Source: Bradyrhizobium sp. CCGB01 (GTDB taxonomy: Bacteria; Pseudomonadota; Alphaproteobacteria; Rhizobiales; Xanthobacteraceae). From it: a stretch of DNA of 64,000 nt. A program made the translations under genes and the position numbers. Every line of letters starts with the position of its first letter. Position 1 is the first letter of the stretch. The stretch lies in the NCBI RefSeq assembly GCF_024199795.1, contig NZ_JANADK010000001.1, positions 5,952,001 to 6,016,000 of the forward strand, read 5' to 3'. Under the pieces are notes generated by a model. The model did not search any database, was not told the DNA's origin, and saw only the letters and a list, made by a program, of their open reading frames with translations. Below are positions 1 through 8,101 of this stretch, one piece after another.

Positions 1-908
1 GTCGGCGGCACCGAAACGGTCATGCGCTGATCCGACACCGTGTGCTTGATCAGCTCGAGACTGGTCTGCTGGAAGAAGCGCTCGCGCAAAACCTGCCCAG
101 CCGCATCGGGATCGTTGCGGATCAACGCCGCCCCCCTGGTCATGCCGCGGACCAGCGCCGCAACCGTGTCGGGATTCTTGTCGAGGAAATCCGGCCTTCC
201 ACACAGTACGGTGTAGAGGAAATTCTCGATGCCCGGGACCTCGCCGTGGGAGGGGCGCGCGGCCCAGACGGCAAGGCCGTCCTCCACCGCCTGGTTGTTC
301 GCGGGCGCCGTCGTGTTGAAGCCGTCGATCTGGCCGGATCGCAGCGCCAGATACATCTTGTCGAGCTTGACCACGGTGAGGCTCACGTCCTTCTCCGGAT
401 CGAGCCCGCCCAGCGACAGCAGATAACGCCAGATCTTGTCGGTGCCGCTGCCGCGGCCGGAGATCGCCAGCGTCAGGCCCTTCATGCGGGCCATGCGCTC
501 CTTCAGCGGCATCTGCGGTGCAAGACCGATCTTCTCCGCCGTCTTCCGGCTGATCACGGCATCGCTCGCATATTGCGACATCAGCGGGGCGAAGGCGTTG
601 ATCTTCTGCCCCTTGGCGACCGCAAGGATCACGTCGCTCATCACGAGGCCGGCGACGTCGACGCTGTCGCCGAGGATGGCCGCCATGCTGTTGGTGCCGC
701 TGCCGGTATCGATCAGGGAGACGTCCAGCCCCTCATCCTTCATGAAACCAGCCGCCGTTGCGGCCAGCAGCGGCAGATAGGCGAATGTGTAGCCGCCGAT
801 CGCGATCGTGACCGGCCTGCCGCCCGCACCTTGCGACAGGCTTCGCGTGGCCGAACCGGCCAGCGCGCTTCCGGCGATACCGCCGAGCATCGTCCGACGC
901 GTGATCAT
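1..908 (-). CDS. ABC importer substrate-binding protein, NitT/TauT (NMT1-like) family, partial
   Basis: Periplasmic receptor of a TauT/SsuA-type importer; the C-terminus lies beyond the left window edge. The frame is open for about 302 codons from the ATG at 908, preceded by a clear GGGAGGACATC ribosome site. The N-terminus (MITRRTMLGG) has a twin-arginine-like, then hydrophobic, signal ending near LSQGAGG. The mature part starts TIAIGGYTFAYLPLL, followed by an EGLDVSLIDTGSG stretch typical of NMT1/THI5-like receptors that sample planar or anionic organic molecules. It is the last gene of an operon behind its permease (38 bases upstream) and ATPase. The substrate cannot be read from sequence; the CoA-ester enzymes upstream suggest an organic acid. 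Confidence 0.85.
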   Translation of the reverse strand, partial: MITRRTMLGGIAGSALAGSATRSLSQGAGGRPVTIAIGGYTFAYLPLLAATAAGFMKDEGLDVSLIDTGSGTNSMAAILGDSVDVAGLVMSDVILAVAKGQKINAFAPLMSQYASDAVISRKTAEKIGLAPQMPLKERMARMKGLTLAISGRGSGTDKIWRYLLSLGGLDPEKDVSLTVVKLDKMYLALRSGQIDGFNTTAPANNQAVEDGLAVWAARPSHGEVPGIENFLYTVLCGRPDFLDKNPDTVAALVRGMTRGAALIRNDPDAAGQVLRERFFQQTSLELIKHTVSDQRMTVSVPP

Positions 909-946
909 GATGTCCTCCCTCTTTTCTTCGTTGTGACGACGTCTCC

Positions 947-1738
947 TCAGCGCCAGCGGAAGATCCAGCTCTCCAGCCGTCCGAGCGCTTCGTTCAGGAG
1001 GGTGGTGACGACCATCAGCGCGAACAGCGCGGCGAACACGCCGGCGGTATCGAGCTGGCCCGCCGAATTCTGCGTGAGGTAGCCGATGCCGGCATTCGAG
1101 GCCATCATCTCGGCCGCGACCGCGCCGACAAATCCGTATGGCAGGCCGAGCTTCAATCCCGTGAACAGCCACGGCAGCGCGGCCGGGAAGATCACCATGC
1201 GCTGGATCGCGAATTTTCCCGCGCCCATGGTCCGCAGCGCATCGACCATTTTCAGGTCGACCTCGCGCACGCCGCGCAAGGTCGAGAAGAACACCAGGAA
1301 GAATACGCTGATCGCGGCGAGCACGATCTTCGGCGCGAGCCCGATGCCGAACCACATGATGAAGAGCGGCGCGAGCGCAACCTTGGGCACGCCATAGACC
1401 GCGGTGACGAAGGGATCGACGGTGCGATGCAGGATATCGCCCGCCCCGACCAGCAGCGCAAACAGGATGCCCGCCGTCGCACCCAGCACGAATCCGGCGA
1501 ACGTCTCCTTGAAGGTGATGAAGAGGTGATATTCGAGCAGGCCGCTCGCGGTCCACGCCACCAGCGTCTTGAACACGGCGCTCGGGCTGCTCACCCAGAA
1601 CGGATCCAGCAGCGTTCCCGATGCGGCTTCCCAGGCGGTCAGCACCGCGACCACGAAGAGTGTGCGGTAGAGCCACACGCGGCTGGATGGGCCAAGCGCC
1701 GGTTCGGCCCGCGTCTCGGATAATGCCTGTGTGCTCAC
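947..1738 (-). CDS. ABC importer permease, SsuC/TauC family
   Basis: Inner-membrane subunit of the TauT-type importer with its neighbours. 263 residues, the usual length, with about six hydrophobic segments. The cytoplasmic EAA loop that docks on the ATPase is visible around residues 165-190 (DALRTMGAGKFAIQRM). Its ATG overlaps the stop of the ATPase gene by four bases, so the two are translationally coupled. The binding-protein gene follows 38 bases later. Confidence 0.93.
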   Translation of the reverse strand: MSTQALSETRAEPALGPSSRVWLYRTLFVVAVLTAWEAASGTLLDPFWVSSPSAVFKTLVAWTASGLLEYHLFITFKETFAGFVLGATAGILFALLVGAGDILHRTVDPFVTAVYGVPKVALAPLFIMWFGIGLAPKIVLAAISVFFLVFFSTLRGVREVDLKMVDALRTMGAGKFAIQRMVIFPAALPWLFTGLKLGLPYGFVGAVAAEMMASNAGIGYLTQNSAGQLDTAGVFAALFALMVVTTLLNEALGRLESWIFRWR

Positions 1739-2562
1739 GATGGTCGCCTCGCAGGAGGTTCGAGCGCTGCCCAGAGGCGCCGATAGTGCTCTTCAAATGC
1801 GGGATGGAAGCGCACTTCGTGCACCTCGCGCGGCCGCGGAATAGCAATCGGCTCATCGAGCCTGATCTGGCAGGGGCGCGCAGAGAAGACCAGGACGCGA
1901 TCGGCCAGCGTGATCGCTTCGACGATGTCGTGGGTCACGAACACCACTGTCTTGCGCCTTGCCGACCACAGCTCCAAAAGCTCGCCCTGGAGTGCCAGCT
2001 TGAGTTGGGCGTCCAGCGGGCCGAACGGCTCGTCCATCAGGAGAACCGGCGGATCATAGATCAGCGTGCGGGCCAGCATCGCGCGCTTGCGCATGCCGCC
2101 GGAGAGCTGGCTCGGATGATGCCGCTCAAAGCCCTCGAGGCCGACCTGCACGATCACGTCGTGCACGCGCGCGGCGATCTCGGCGCGGTCGACGTTGCGA
2201 AGCTCCAGGGGGACTGCGATGTTTTGCTCCACGGTCCGCCACGGCAGCAGGCTGTCATGCTGGGTGAGGTAGCCGATCCCGGTGTTGACCGCCGCAACCG
2301 GCGCGCCCTGGCACAGGACCGTACCTGCGGTCGGCTGATCGAGGCCGGCGAGCAGGTTCAGCACCGTCGACTTGCCCGAGCCGCTCGGGCCGACGATGGC
2401 GAGGAATTCGCCGTTCTGAAGCGAGAAGTCCAATCCGCGGAGGACGTCGACCCGGCCATTGCGCGAGCTGAAGGTCTTGCTGACGCCGCGCAGCTCGACC
2501 GCGGGCACGCGTTGCGTATCGCAACCTTGCGCAGGGACAACAGACAGGTGCGCCGATCTCAT
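1735..2562 (-). CDS. ABC importer ATPase, SsuB/TauB family
   Basis: Nucleotide-binding subunit of the importer. Walker A GPSGSGKST is at about residues 58-66; the Q-loop (YLTQHDSLLPW), signature LSGGMRKR and Walker B VLLMDEP all follow. I chose the ATG at 2562 because GGGGAGGCAAGACG just before it is a strong ribosome site and the family begins near here; the open frame runs further upstream without homology. 275 residues. It follows the hot-dog hydratase gene by 53 bases on the same strand, tying the transporter to the CoA-ester enzymes. Confidence 0.93.
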   Translation of the reverse strand: MRSAHLSVVPAQGCDTQRVPAVELRGVSKTFSSRNGRVDVLRGLDFSLQNGEFLAIVGPSGSGKSTVLNLLAGLDQPTAGTVLCQGAPVAAVNTGIGYLTQHDSLLPWRTVEQNIAVPLELRNVDRAEIAARVHDVIVQVGLEGFERHHPSQLSGGMRKRAMLARTLIYDPPVLLMDEPFGPLDAQLKLALQGELLELWSARRKTVVFVTHDIVEAITLADRVLVFSARPCQIRLDEPIAIPRPREVHEVRFHPAFEEHYRRLWAALEPPARRPS

Positions 2563-2615
2563 CGTCTTGCCTCCCCTGCACGTCTCATGTTTCCGTTCCG
2601 CCCCGGATCGCGCCC

Positions 2616-3467
2616 TCAGACCTCTGCGGCTGCGCGCATCGCGAGCGCGCCGTTGGGGCCGCCGGCCCACAGGTCAAGCGCGCTCGCATCGCCCTTCCCT
2701 TCCAGCTTAAACGCCGAACTCACGAACAGCGGCGAGACGCCCCTGAACTCGAAGGACTTGAGCGGCTTGCCGGCGTGCCTTTCCGCAAAGCCTTGCAGCA
2801 GCGTCGCCGTCAGGGGTCCGTGCACAACGAGATCGGGATAGTTTTCTTCCGCCCGCGCGTAGGCCTGATCGTAGTGGATGCGATGCCCGTTCGACGTCAG
2901 CGACGAATAGCGGAACAGAAGCACGGTATCGGGCCGAAACTCTTCCGACCATGCTCCATCCTGCGGAGCGGGAGTGGCCGCCGGTGCTGGCGCCCCCGGT
3001 GCTGCCGCCTCACGATAGACGATGTCCTGCTGCTCGGTGATACACAGCGCGCCGTCGCAGCCAATGCTGTGGCTGACAGTCACGAAGACCAGCTTTCCCG
3101 CACGGCCGGACTTGGCCTCGACCTTCACGATGGTGCTCTCGCGCTCAGCTTCCCTGCCGATGATCAATGGCTTGTGGTAGGTGAGCCGGCCGCCGGCCCA
3201 CATACGGCGCGGCAGCGACACCGGCGGCAGGAATCCACCGCGCCTGGGATGCCCGTCCGTCCCCAGCTGCTGTCGCGGCACGACGCGGTTGAAGAAGATC
3301 CAGTGCCATCCCGGCGGCAATGGAGCGCCGGCCGCGCGGTTTCCTTCAAGACCGAGCGTGGCGCCAAGCGCTGCGGCGCGATCCGGCGCGATCAGCTCGT
3401 GGATCGTCTCCTTGCGGCCAACCCAGGCCTGCCAGTCTTCCTCGCCCGATACGGTGCTCTCGCTCAT
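2616..3467 (-). CDS. MaoC-like/FAS1-like hot-dog dehydratase (mesaconyl-CoA hydratase-like)
   Basis: Probable acyl-CoA or dicarboxyl-CoA hydratase. 283 residues in the FAS1-like dehydratase arrangement: an N-terminal hot-dog half containing WHWIFFNRV and LPRRMWAGG, and a C-terminal half with RIHYDQAYA and LVVHGPLTA. The same family includes mesaconyl-C4-CoA hydratase of the 3-hydroxypropionate bicycle and fungal HTD2. The ATG at 3467 has GGAG nine bases upstream; a GTG at 3482 in frame is the alternative. It lies 24 bases after the second CoA transferase, suggesting it acts on the CoA ester those enzymes make. The exact substrate is inference. Confidence 0.8.
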   Translation of the reverse strand: MSESTVSGEEDWQAWVGRKETIHELIAPDRAAALGATLGLEGNRAAGAPLPPGWHWIFFNRVVPRQQLGTDGHPRRGGFLPPVSLPRRMWAGGRLTYHKPLIIGREAERESTIVKVEAKSGRAGKLVFVTVSHSIGCDGALCITEQQDIVYREAAAPGAPAPAATPAPQDGAWSEEFRPDTVLLFRYSSLTSNGHRIHYDQAYARAEENYPDLVVHGPLTATLLQGFAERHAGKPLKSFEFRGVSPLFVSSAFKLEGKGDASALDLWAGGPNGALAMRAAAEV

Positions 3468-3491
3468 GACGGCAAACTCCACTTCAATCGG

Positions 3492-4682
3492 TCAGTAAAT
3501 CACCCGCTGGTCGATCAGGCTTTGGCGTTCCTCGCCGCTGAGGCCGAGCAGCTCGCCGAACACATAGTCCTCGTCTTCGCCGAGACGCGGCGTGCCGCGC
3601 GTCATGCCGACGTCGGATCTGGAAAAACGGATCGGCGCCTTCAGTGCGGCGCGGCTGCGGCCCGTCGTATCCTCGACATCGACGATGGTTCCGCGCTCGC
3701 GCAGATGCTCGTCGTGCGCGATGTCTTCCATGTCGCAGGACACGTGCGCCGCGATCCCGGCGGCCTGGAGCGATCGCTCGGCTTCGCCGGCCTCGCGCGT
3801 CATCGTCCAGTGCTCGATTTCGCCATGTAGCGGCCGCCGGTGCTTGTGCCGGCTCTCCGCGGTCTGGAAACGCGGATCGGTCAGCAGATGCGATGCATCG
3901 ATCAACTTCACCAGGCATCGCCATTCCGCCTCGGTGCGGACCGCGATGGTCAGCCAGCGATCCTCCTCACGGGTGCGGAACACGCCGTGCGGCGCCATGC
4001 GCAGATGATCATTGCCGATCCGTGTGGGAACGCCTCCGGCGGCGGCGAACAGCAGCGCCTCGCCAGCCAGCGAGCAGGCAACCTCGCGCGCGCTGACGTC
4101 GACATGTCCGCCACGCCCGGTGCGGCGAAGGCGATACACCGCAGCCACTGCGGCCATCGCCGCGTTCATGCCGACGCTGTGATCCATCACATGGCGCATC
4201 TCGACCGGCGGTCCGTCCTCATAGCCGGTGAGATAGCCGAGCGCACCCCAGGCACCGAACAGCGGCGCGTAGCCGGCGAAATGCGAATCCGGCCCGCTCT
4301 GGCCCGACGACGACACGGACACCATCACCACGGACGGCTTCAGCGCGGCCAACGCGGCATAGCCGAGGCCGAGCCGCTCCATCACGCCAGGCCGAAAGCT
4401 CTCGCAGACGAGATCGCTCACGCCAACGAGCTTCCTGGCCAGCGCGATGCCCTTGGCGTCCTTCAGATTGATGCGGATCGAGAGCTTGTTCGATGCGACC
4501 TGATCGAAGCTCGCGGGCCCCATCCGGCCATAGACCGGGTGCGGCTTGCGAAAGATGTCCGGGCGCGCCGCGCTCTCGACCTTGATGCACTCCGCGCCGA
4601 GCTGCGACAGGATGTGCGTGCAGAACGGCCCCGCGGCGTGGAGCGTGAAATCGGCGATGCGGAGTCCGGCGAGCGGCTTCAT
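3492..4682 (-). CDS. Class III CoA transferase (CaiB/BaiF), Asp-containing subunit
   Basis: Moves CoA between carboxylic acids through an aspartyl-CoA anhydride. 396 residues, normal length. The N-terminus has the family pattern LAGLRIADFT with GAECIKVES, and FRPGVMERLGLGY near residue 100. The probable catalytic Asp sits in RHVMDHSVGMNAA (about residue 170), as in formyl-CoA transferase. It overlaps the preceding CoA transferase gene by four bases. That neighbour lacks the Asp, so the two may form a heteromer in which this subunit does the chemistry; benzylsuccinate CoA transferase (BbsEF) is a precedent for a two-gene class III enzyme. Confidence 0.88.
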   Translation of the reverse strand: MKPLAGLRIADFTLHAAGPFCTHILSQLGAECIKVESAARPDIFRKPHPVYGRMGPASFDQVASNKLSIRINLKDAKGIALARKLVGVSDLVCESFRPGVMERLGLGYAALAALKPSVVMVSVSSSGQSGPDSHFAGYAPLFGAWGALGYLTGYEDGPPVEMRHVMDHSVGMNAAMAAVAAVYRLRRTGRGGHVDVSAREVACSLAGEALLFAAAGGVPTRIGNDHLRMAPHGVFRTREEDRWLTIAVRTEAEWRCLVKLIDASHLLTDPRFQTAESRHKHRRPLHGEIEHWTMTREAGEAERSLQAAGIAAHVSCDMEDIAHDEHLRERGTIVDVEDTTGRSRAALKAPIRFSRSDVGMTRGTPRLGEDEDYVFGELLGLSGEERQSLIDQRVIY

Positions 4683-5902
4683 GAGGCCTCCGCAGCGACG
4701 AGCGGCTGATTGCGGGTGCGGCTGGCTGTCAGCAGGTGCTGATGTTCGCCGAGCCGCGGCGGCCCGGCTTTCAGGCGTAGTGCCGCACCATCGACATGGA
4801 ACGGCGCCGACAACAGCGGCAAGGAGCCGCCGCCCGGGATCTCGACCGGCTGAAACAGCTCCCGCGCGCGCTCATGGGCATCGGACAGGACCTCCGCGGG
4901 ACTTGCATATTTCGCCATGGGGACACCGAGCGCCTGGGCTCGCGCGACGACGTCTGCCGTCTGCTGTTCGAGCGCCCAGGCGCGAATGGCGCGGTTGATC
5001 TCGGCGCCGCGGCGGCTGCGCTCCAGCGAGTCCGCGAGGACAGGGTCGAGCATCCATCCGGGGCGTCCCATCAGCTCGATCAGGCCCTGCCACTGCCGCT
5101 CCTCGAGCGTCAGCAGCTCGACATAGCCGTCGGCACATTGGAGCACGCCGCCATATTTGAACGACCGCGTGCGGCGATGCTCCAGCGAGCCGTCGCCGAA
5201 ACGCTGGAGCGCGAACGCGCCCACGGCGAGCGCGGCATCCTGCACCGAGACGTCGACGCTTTCGGCATCACCTTGCTGGCGTCCGATCAACGCAGACAGT
5301 GCGCCGAGCGCGGCCACCACGCCGCCCTGGTATTCGGCGAAATGGCCGTAGACCTTCAGCGGCGGACGATCGGGAAAGAGTTCGGCAGCAAGGCCGTTTG
5401 GCAAGAGGAAGCCTTCGCCCGATGCGTGGATCAGGTTGATCTCCTCGGCCTGCCAGCCGGCCTTCGGCCCAACCGCGCCGAACGGCAGCACCGAGACATC
5501 GATCAGCTTCGGGTAACGCGCCCTGACTGTCTGCTCGTCGACTTCCAGGCGCGCGCATTCGTCGGCCCGCAGATCATGGATGAAGACATCGGCCGCCGCT
5601 AGCAGGGTAGACAGCCCGGCTCGCCCGGCCGGGCTTTCGAAATCGCAAGTAACACTCTTCTTCCCCGCGGCCAGGAAGGCGAACAGAGCACTGGCTTCGG
5701 CCGCCGGCGGAAGAAACGGCGGCTCGCGGCGCAGCGGATTGCCATCCGGCGGCTCGAGAAGAACCGTCTCGGCGCCGAGGGTGGAGAGCAGCCGGCCGGC
5801 GTAGGCCGCCGCAACCCCGCGCGAGATCTCGACGACGGTCACTCCCGCCAACAGCGGCGCTACGGCCCCGTCCATCATGGCAACGCTTCCCCGTCTTGTC
5901 AT
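4679..5902 (-). CDS. Class III CoA transferase-like subunit without the catalytic Asp
   Basis: CaiB/BaiF-family protein of 407 residues. Family features include LLAGVTVVEISRG, TLGAETVLLEPPDG and the C-terminal LGVPMAKYASPAEV block. At the position of the catalytic Asp it reads VYGHFAEYQGGVVAA: aligned with RHVMDHSVGMNAA of the next gene, the Asp is replaced by Ala. It may be a non-catalytic partner in a heteromeric CoA transferase. Start uncertain: MTRRGSVAMMDG offers Met at residues 1, 9 and 10. A 69-base gap with a REP-like hairpin separates it from the hydratase gene upstream. Confidence 0.85.
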   Translation of the reverse strand: MTRRGSVAMMDGAVAPLLAGVTVVEISRGVAAAYAGRLLSTLGAETVLLEPPDGNPLRREPPFLPPAAEASALFAFLAAGKKSVTCDFESPAGRAGLSTLLAAADVFIHDLRADECARLEVDEQTVRARYPKLIDVSVLPFGAVGPKAGWQAEEINLIHASGEGFLLPNGLAAELFPDRPPLKVYGHFAEYQGGVVAALGALSALIGRQQGDAESVDVSVQDAALAVGAFALQRFGDGSLEHRRTRSFKYGGVLQCADGYVELLTLEERQWQGLIELMGRPGWMLDPVLADSLERSRRGAEINRAIRAWALEQQTADVVARAQALGVPMAKYASPAEVLSDAHERARELFQPVEIPGGGSLPLLSAPFHVDGAALRLKAGPPRLGEHQHLLTASRTRNQPLVAAEAS

Positions 5903-5915
5903 TGGCCGGCTCTTT

Positions 5916-5951
5916 CCGAAGGCATGACGCGAAGTCGCATCATGCTTTCGG
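5916..5951. repeat. REP-like imperfect palindrome between operon genes
   Basis: Arms CCGAAGGCATGA (5916-5927) and TCATGCTTTCGG (5940-5951) pair at 11 of 12 positions. The 12-base loop can pair further (GCG with CGC). It sits in the 69-base gap between a MaoC-like gene and a CoA transferase gene transcribed in the same direction. GCATGA...TCATGC palindromes resemble intergenic repeats of Bradyrhizobium relatives. It may protect the upstream mRNA or attenuate the downstream genes. Confidence 0.65.
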
Positions 5952-5971
5952 GGCCGTTGTTCGCGTCCGCT

Positions 5972-7177
5972 CTAGCGGATCGTCGGCAGTTCAAGGTCGA
6001 GCTGGCCGCCATCGAAGAACACGCGGTTCTCCACGTTGCGCGACGGCAGCATCACGGTGGCGAGGCCCGGCGTGGTCAATTCACCGCGCTGATTCTCGCC
6101 CCAGATCTCGAGATCGACCAGCGCAAAGCCGTCCTTGACGTATTTCCTGCTGACCTTGCCCTTGCACCAGGTGGAATCGCCCATGGTGTTGAAGCGCCGC
6201 ATCTCGGTGCGCACGCGCTTCAGAAACGCCGCGTCGCCCATCCAGTTCGTGACGAGGCTCGCGAGCCAGGAGGAGCGCTGCGGGCCGTAATCATAGGTAC
6301 CGGGAACGCCGACCTCCTTGGCGACCGACTCGCGATGGTGCCCGATGCCGGTATATTCGATGCCGCCGCCCGCTTCCGGATTGCGGAAGAAATGGCCGGG
6401 ATGCTTGACCGCGGACTTCAGCACGATGCCGTGGGTGTGACCGCGGCCGCAGCCGACCAGGAAACCCATCGTGTCCATCAGCGAGAGCGGGCCCCGCACG
6501 ATCGGCGGCAACTCGTCGCCCACATTGACGTCCTCGAAGTAGCGTACTGCGGTGCCGCGCATCCGCTCGTCCTCCTTCAGGATCGCCTCGTCGAGCGCGG
6601 CGAATTCGTCGGCGGTGTACTCATAGGGCTTGACGTCCTTGTACTTGCCGGCATCGCGCGCGGCCTTGCGCTCGTGACGCGTGCAGGTGCCGAGCGCGCG
6701 GGCAACGACGTCGCCGCGCTGATTGGAATAGGTCGCCTCGACATATTGCAGCACGAGGCGGCCGGAGAATTTGCTTTCCTTCTCCTCGATACCGACCACG
6801 CGCTCGATCGCGGTGATACGGTCGCCCGGACGGATGTGGCGGAACAATTCCCAATCGTTGCCGGCGTAGAAACCGTGCACGCCCGGAAGGCCCCAGCGCG
6901 TGCGGCCGATCCAGCCGAACGCCATCGGAAACATGGGATGAGCGACATTGGCGCCGTAGCGGCTCTGGCGGCCGTGCTCGGCATCGCGATAGAGCGGGTT
7001 GAGATCGCCGATGCCGTTGCAGAAATTTCGGATGGTGTCTTCGGTGGCGTCCTGGAGATACGGCCCTTCGGGACGAAGCTGGAGACCGATCATGCTGCGC
7101 GCCTGCGCGATCGCCTCGTCGGTGATCTTTCCTTCCGCCGGTGCGTGACCGACCTCTTTTTCCATCACGTCTGACAT
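5972..7177 (-). CDS. Double hot-dog MaoC family acyl-CoA hydratase/dehydratase
   Basis: 401 residues with two MaoC-like halves. The first half has IGDLNPLYRD and NVAHPMFPMAFGW (about residues 55-90), then HIRPGDRITAIERV. The second begins near residue 195 (RYFEDVNVGDELPPIVRGPLS) and contains IEYTGIGHHRE. Hydration or dehydration of an enoyl-CoA or unsaturated dicarboxyl-CoA is the family role. I chose ATG 7177 because GGAGACGA lies just upstream; ATG 7189 is the alternative. It is 33 bases downstream of the ligase alpha gene, so a CoA ester made by the ligase is a plausible substrate. Confidence 0.83.
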   Translation of the reverse strand: MSDVMEKEVGHAPAEGKITDEAIAQARSMIGLQLRPEGPYLQDATEDTIRNFCNGIGDLNPLYRDAEHGRQSRYGANVAHPMFPMAFGWIGRTRWGLPGVHGFYAGNDWELFRHIRPGDRITAIERVVGIEEKESKFSGRLVLQYVEATYSNQRGDVVARALGTCTRHERKAARDAGKYKDVKPYEYTADEFAALDEAILKEDERMRGTAVRYFEDVNVGDELPPIVRGPLSLMDTMGFLVGCGRGHTHGIVLKSAVKHPGHFFRNPEAGGGIEYTGIGHHRESVAKEVGVPGTYDYGPQRSSWLASLVTNWMGDAAFLKRVRTEMRRFNTMGDSTWCKGKVSRKYVKDGFALVDLEIWGENQRGELTTPGLATVMLPSRNVENRVFFDGGQLDLELPTIR

Positions 7178-7210
7178 TCTCGTCTCCATCCCTGTATGAG
7201 TTTACGTTTG

Positions 7211-8101
7211 CTAGGCTGCGGGTTTCATGGCGCGGGCCAGTGCCGCAGCGGCAGCTGCGGCGAGACCGTCGAGGTCTCGCGCGATCACGACGCCGGCACG
7301 ATCCAGCGCCTCGACCTTGGCGGCCCAGCTCTCGGCGTAGGAGCCGATCATCGCGGCGGCGTGCCCCATCTTTTTGCCGGCGGGCGCGGTGCGGCCGACC
7401 AGCAGGGCCGCCGACGGCTTGGCATCCGGACGCCCGGCGTATTCGGCAAGCGCATATTCCTCGGAGCCGCCGATTTCGCCGAGATAGACGATGGCGCGCG
7501 TGTCCGGGTCGCCGTGAAACAACGCGATCGCTTCGGCGGCATTGACGCCGCGCACGGGATCGCCGCCGATGCCGATCACGCTGGTCTGGCCGAGGCCGGC
7601 CGACGACAGGCGGAAGCAGGCTTCATAGGAGAGCGAGCCGCTGCGCGAGATGACGCCGATCGGTCCCGGCGCGTAGCAGAAGGAGGGCATGAAACCGAGC
7701 TTGGCCTTGCCGGGAGAGATCAGTCCGGGTGAGTTCGGGCCGACCAGATGCGCTCCATGCTCCAGCGCAGCAGCACGCATTTCCATCGCGTCCAGCACCG
7801 GCAGGCCGTCGCCGGGATAGGCGATCAGCGGACAGCCTGCCTCGATGGTCTCGAGCACCGCGTCGAGCGCGACCGCGGCCGGCACATAGATCAGCGCCGC
7901 ATTGGCGTGCGTTTCCTTCATGGCGGCCGCGACGCTGGAAAAGACCGGAACGCCCTCGATCGTCTGACCGCCGCGCCCCGGCGCCACGCCGGCCACGACC
8001 CTGGTCTGGCTCTGCGCGAGATCCTTGACTGAAAATGTCCCGAACTTGCCGGTGATGCCGACAATCAGCACGCGCGCATCCGCGTCGAGAAGGATGCTCA
8101 T
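7211..8101 (-). CDS. Succinyl-CoA ligase-like alpha subunit (acyl-CoA synthetase, NDP-forming)
   Basis: Alpha subunit of an ATP- or GTP-driven dicarboxylate-CoA ligase (SucD/MtkB family). 296 residues. The N-terminal CoA-binding Rossmann fold shows VLIVGITGKFGTF and ALIYVPAAVALDAVLE; GPNSPGLISPG and SRSGSLSYE follow. The phosphohistidine motif is present as KKMGHAAAMIG, so it should be active. It differs from house-keeping SucD in many positions and sits in a catabolic operon with CoA transferases and hydratases, so it probably activates a substrate dicarboxylate rather than serving the TCA cycle. The ATG overlaps the stop of the beta-subunit gene by four bases. Confidence 0.88.
   Translation of the reverse strand: MSILLDADARVLIVGITGKFGTFSVKDLAQSQTRVVAGVAPGRGGQTIEGVPVFSSVAAAMKETHANAALIYVPAAVALDAVLETIEAGCPLIAYPGDGLPVLDAMEMRAAALEHGAHLVGPNSPGLISPGKAKLGFMPSFCYAPGPIGVISRSGSLSYEACFRLSSAGLGQTSVIGIGGDPVRGVNAAEAIALFHGDPDTRAIVYLGEIGGSEEYALAEYAGRPDAKPSAALLVGRTAPAGKKMGHAAAMIGSYAESWAAKVEALDRAGVVIARDLDGLAAAAAAALARAMKPAA

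Noticed and set aside
1621..2841. Long plus-strand frames opposite the first operon (also at 42-1082, 3840-4709 and 5924-7174)
   Set aside because: All are antisense to well-supported minus-strand genes, with low-complexity composition and no ribosome sites.
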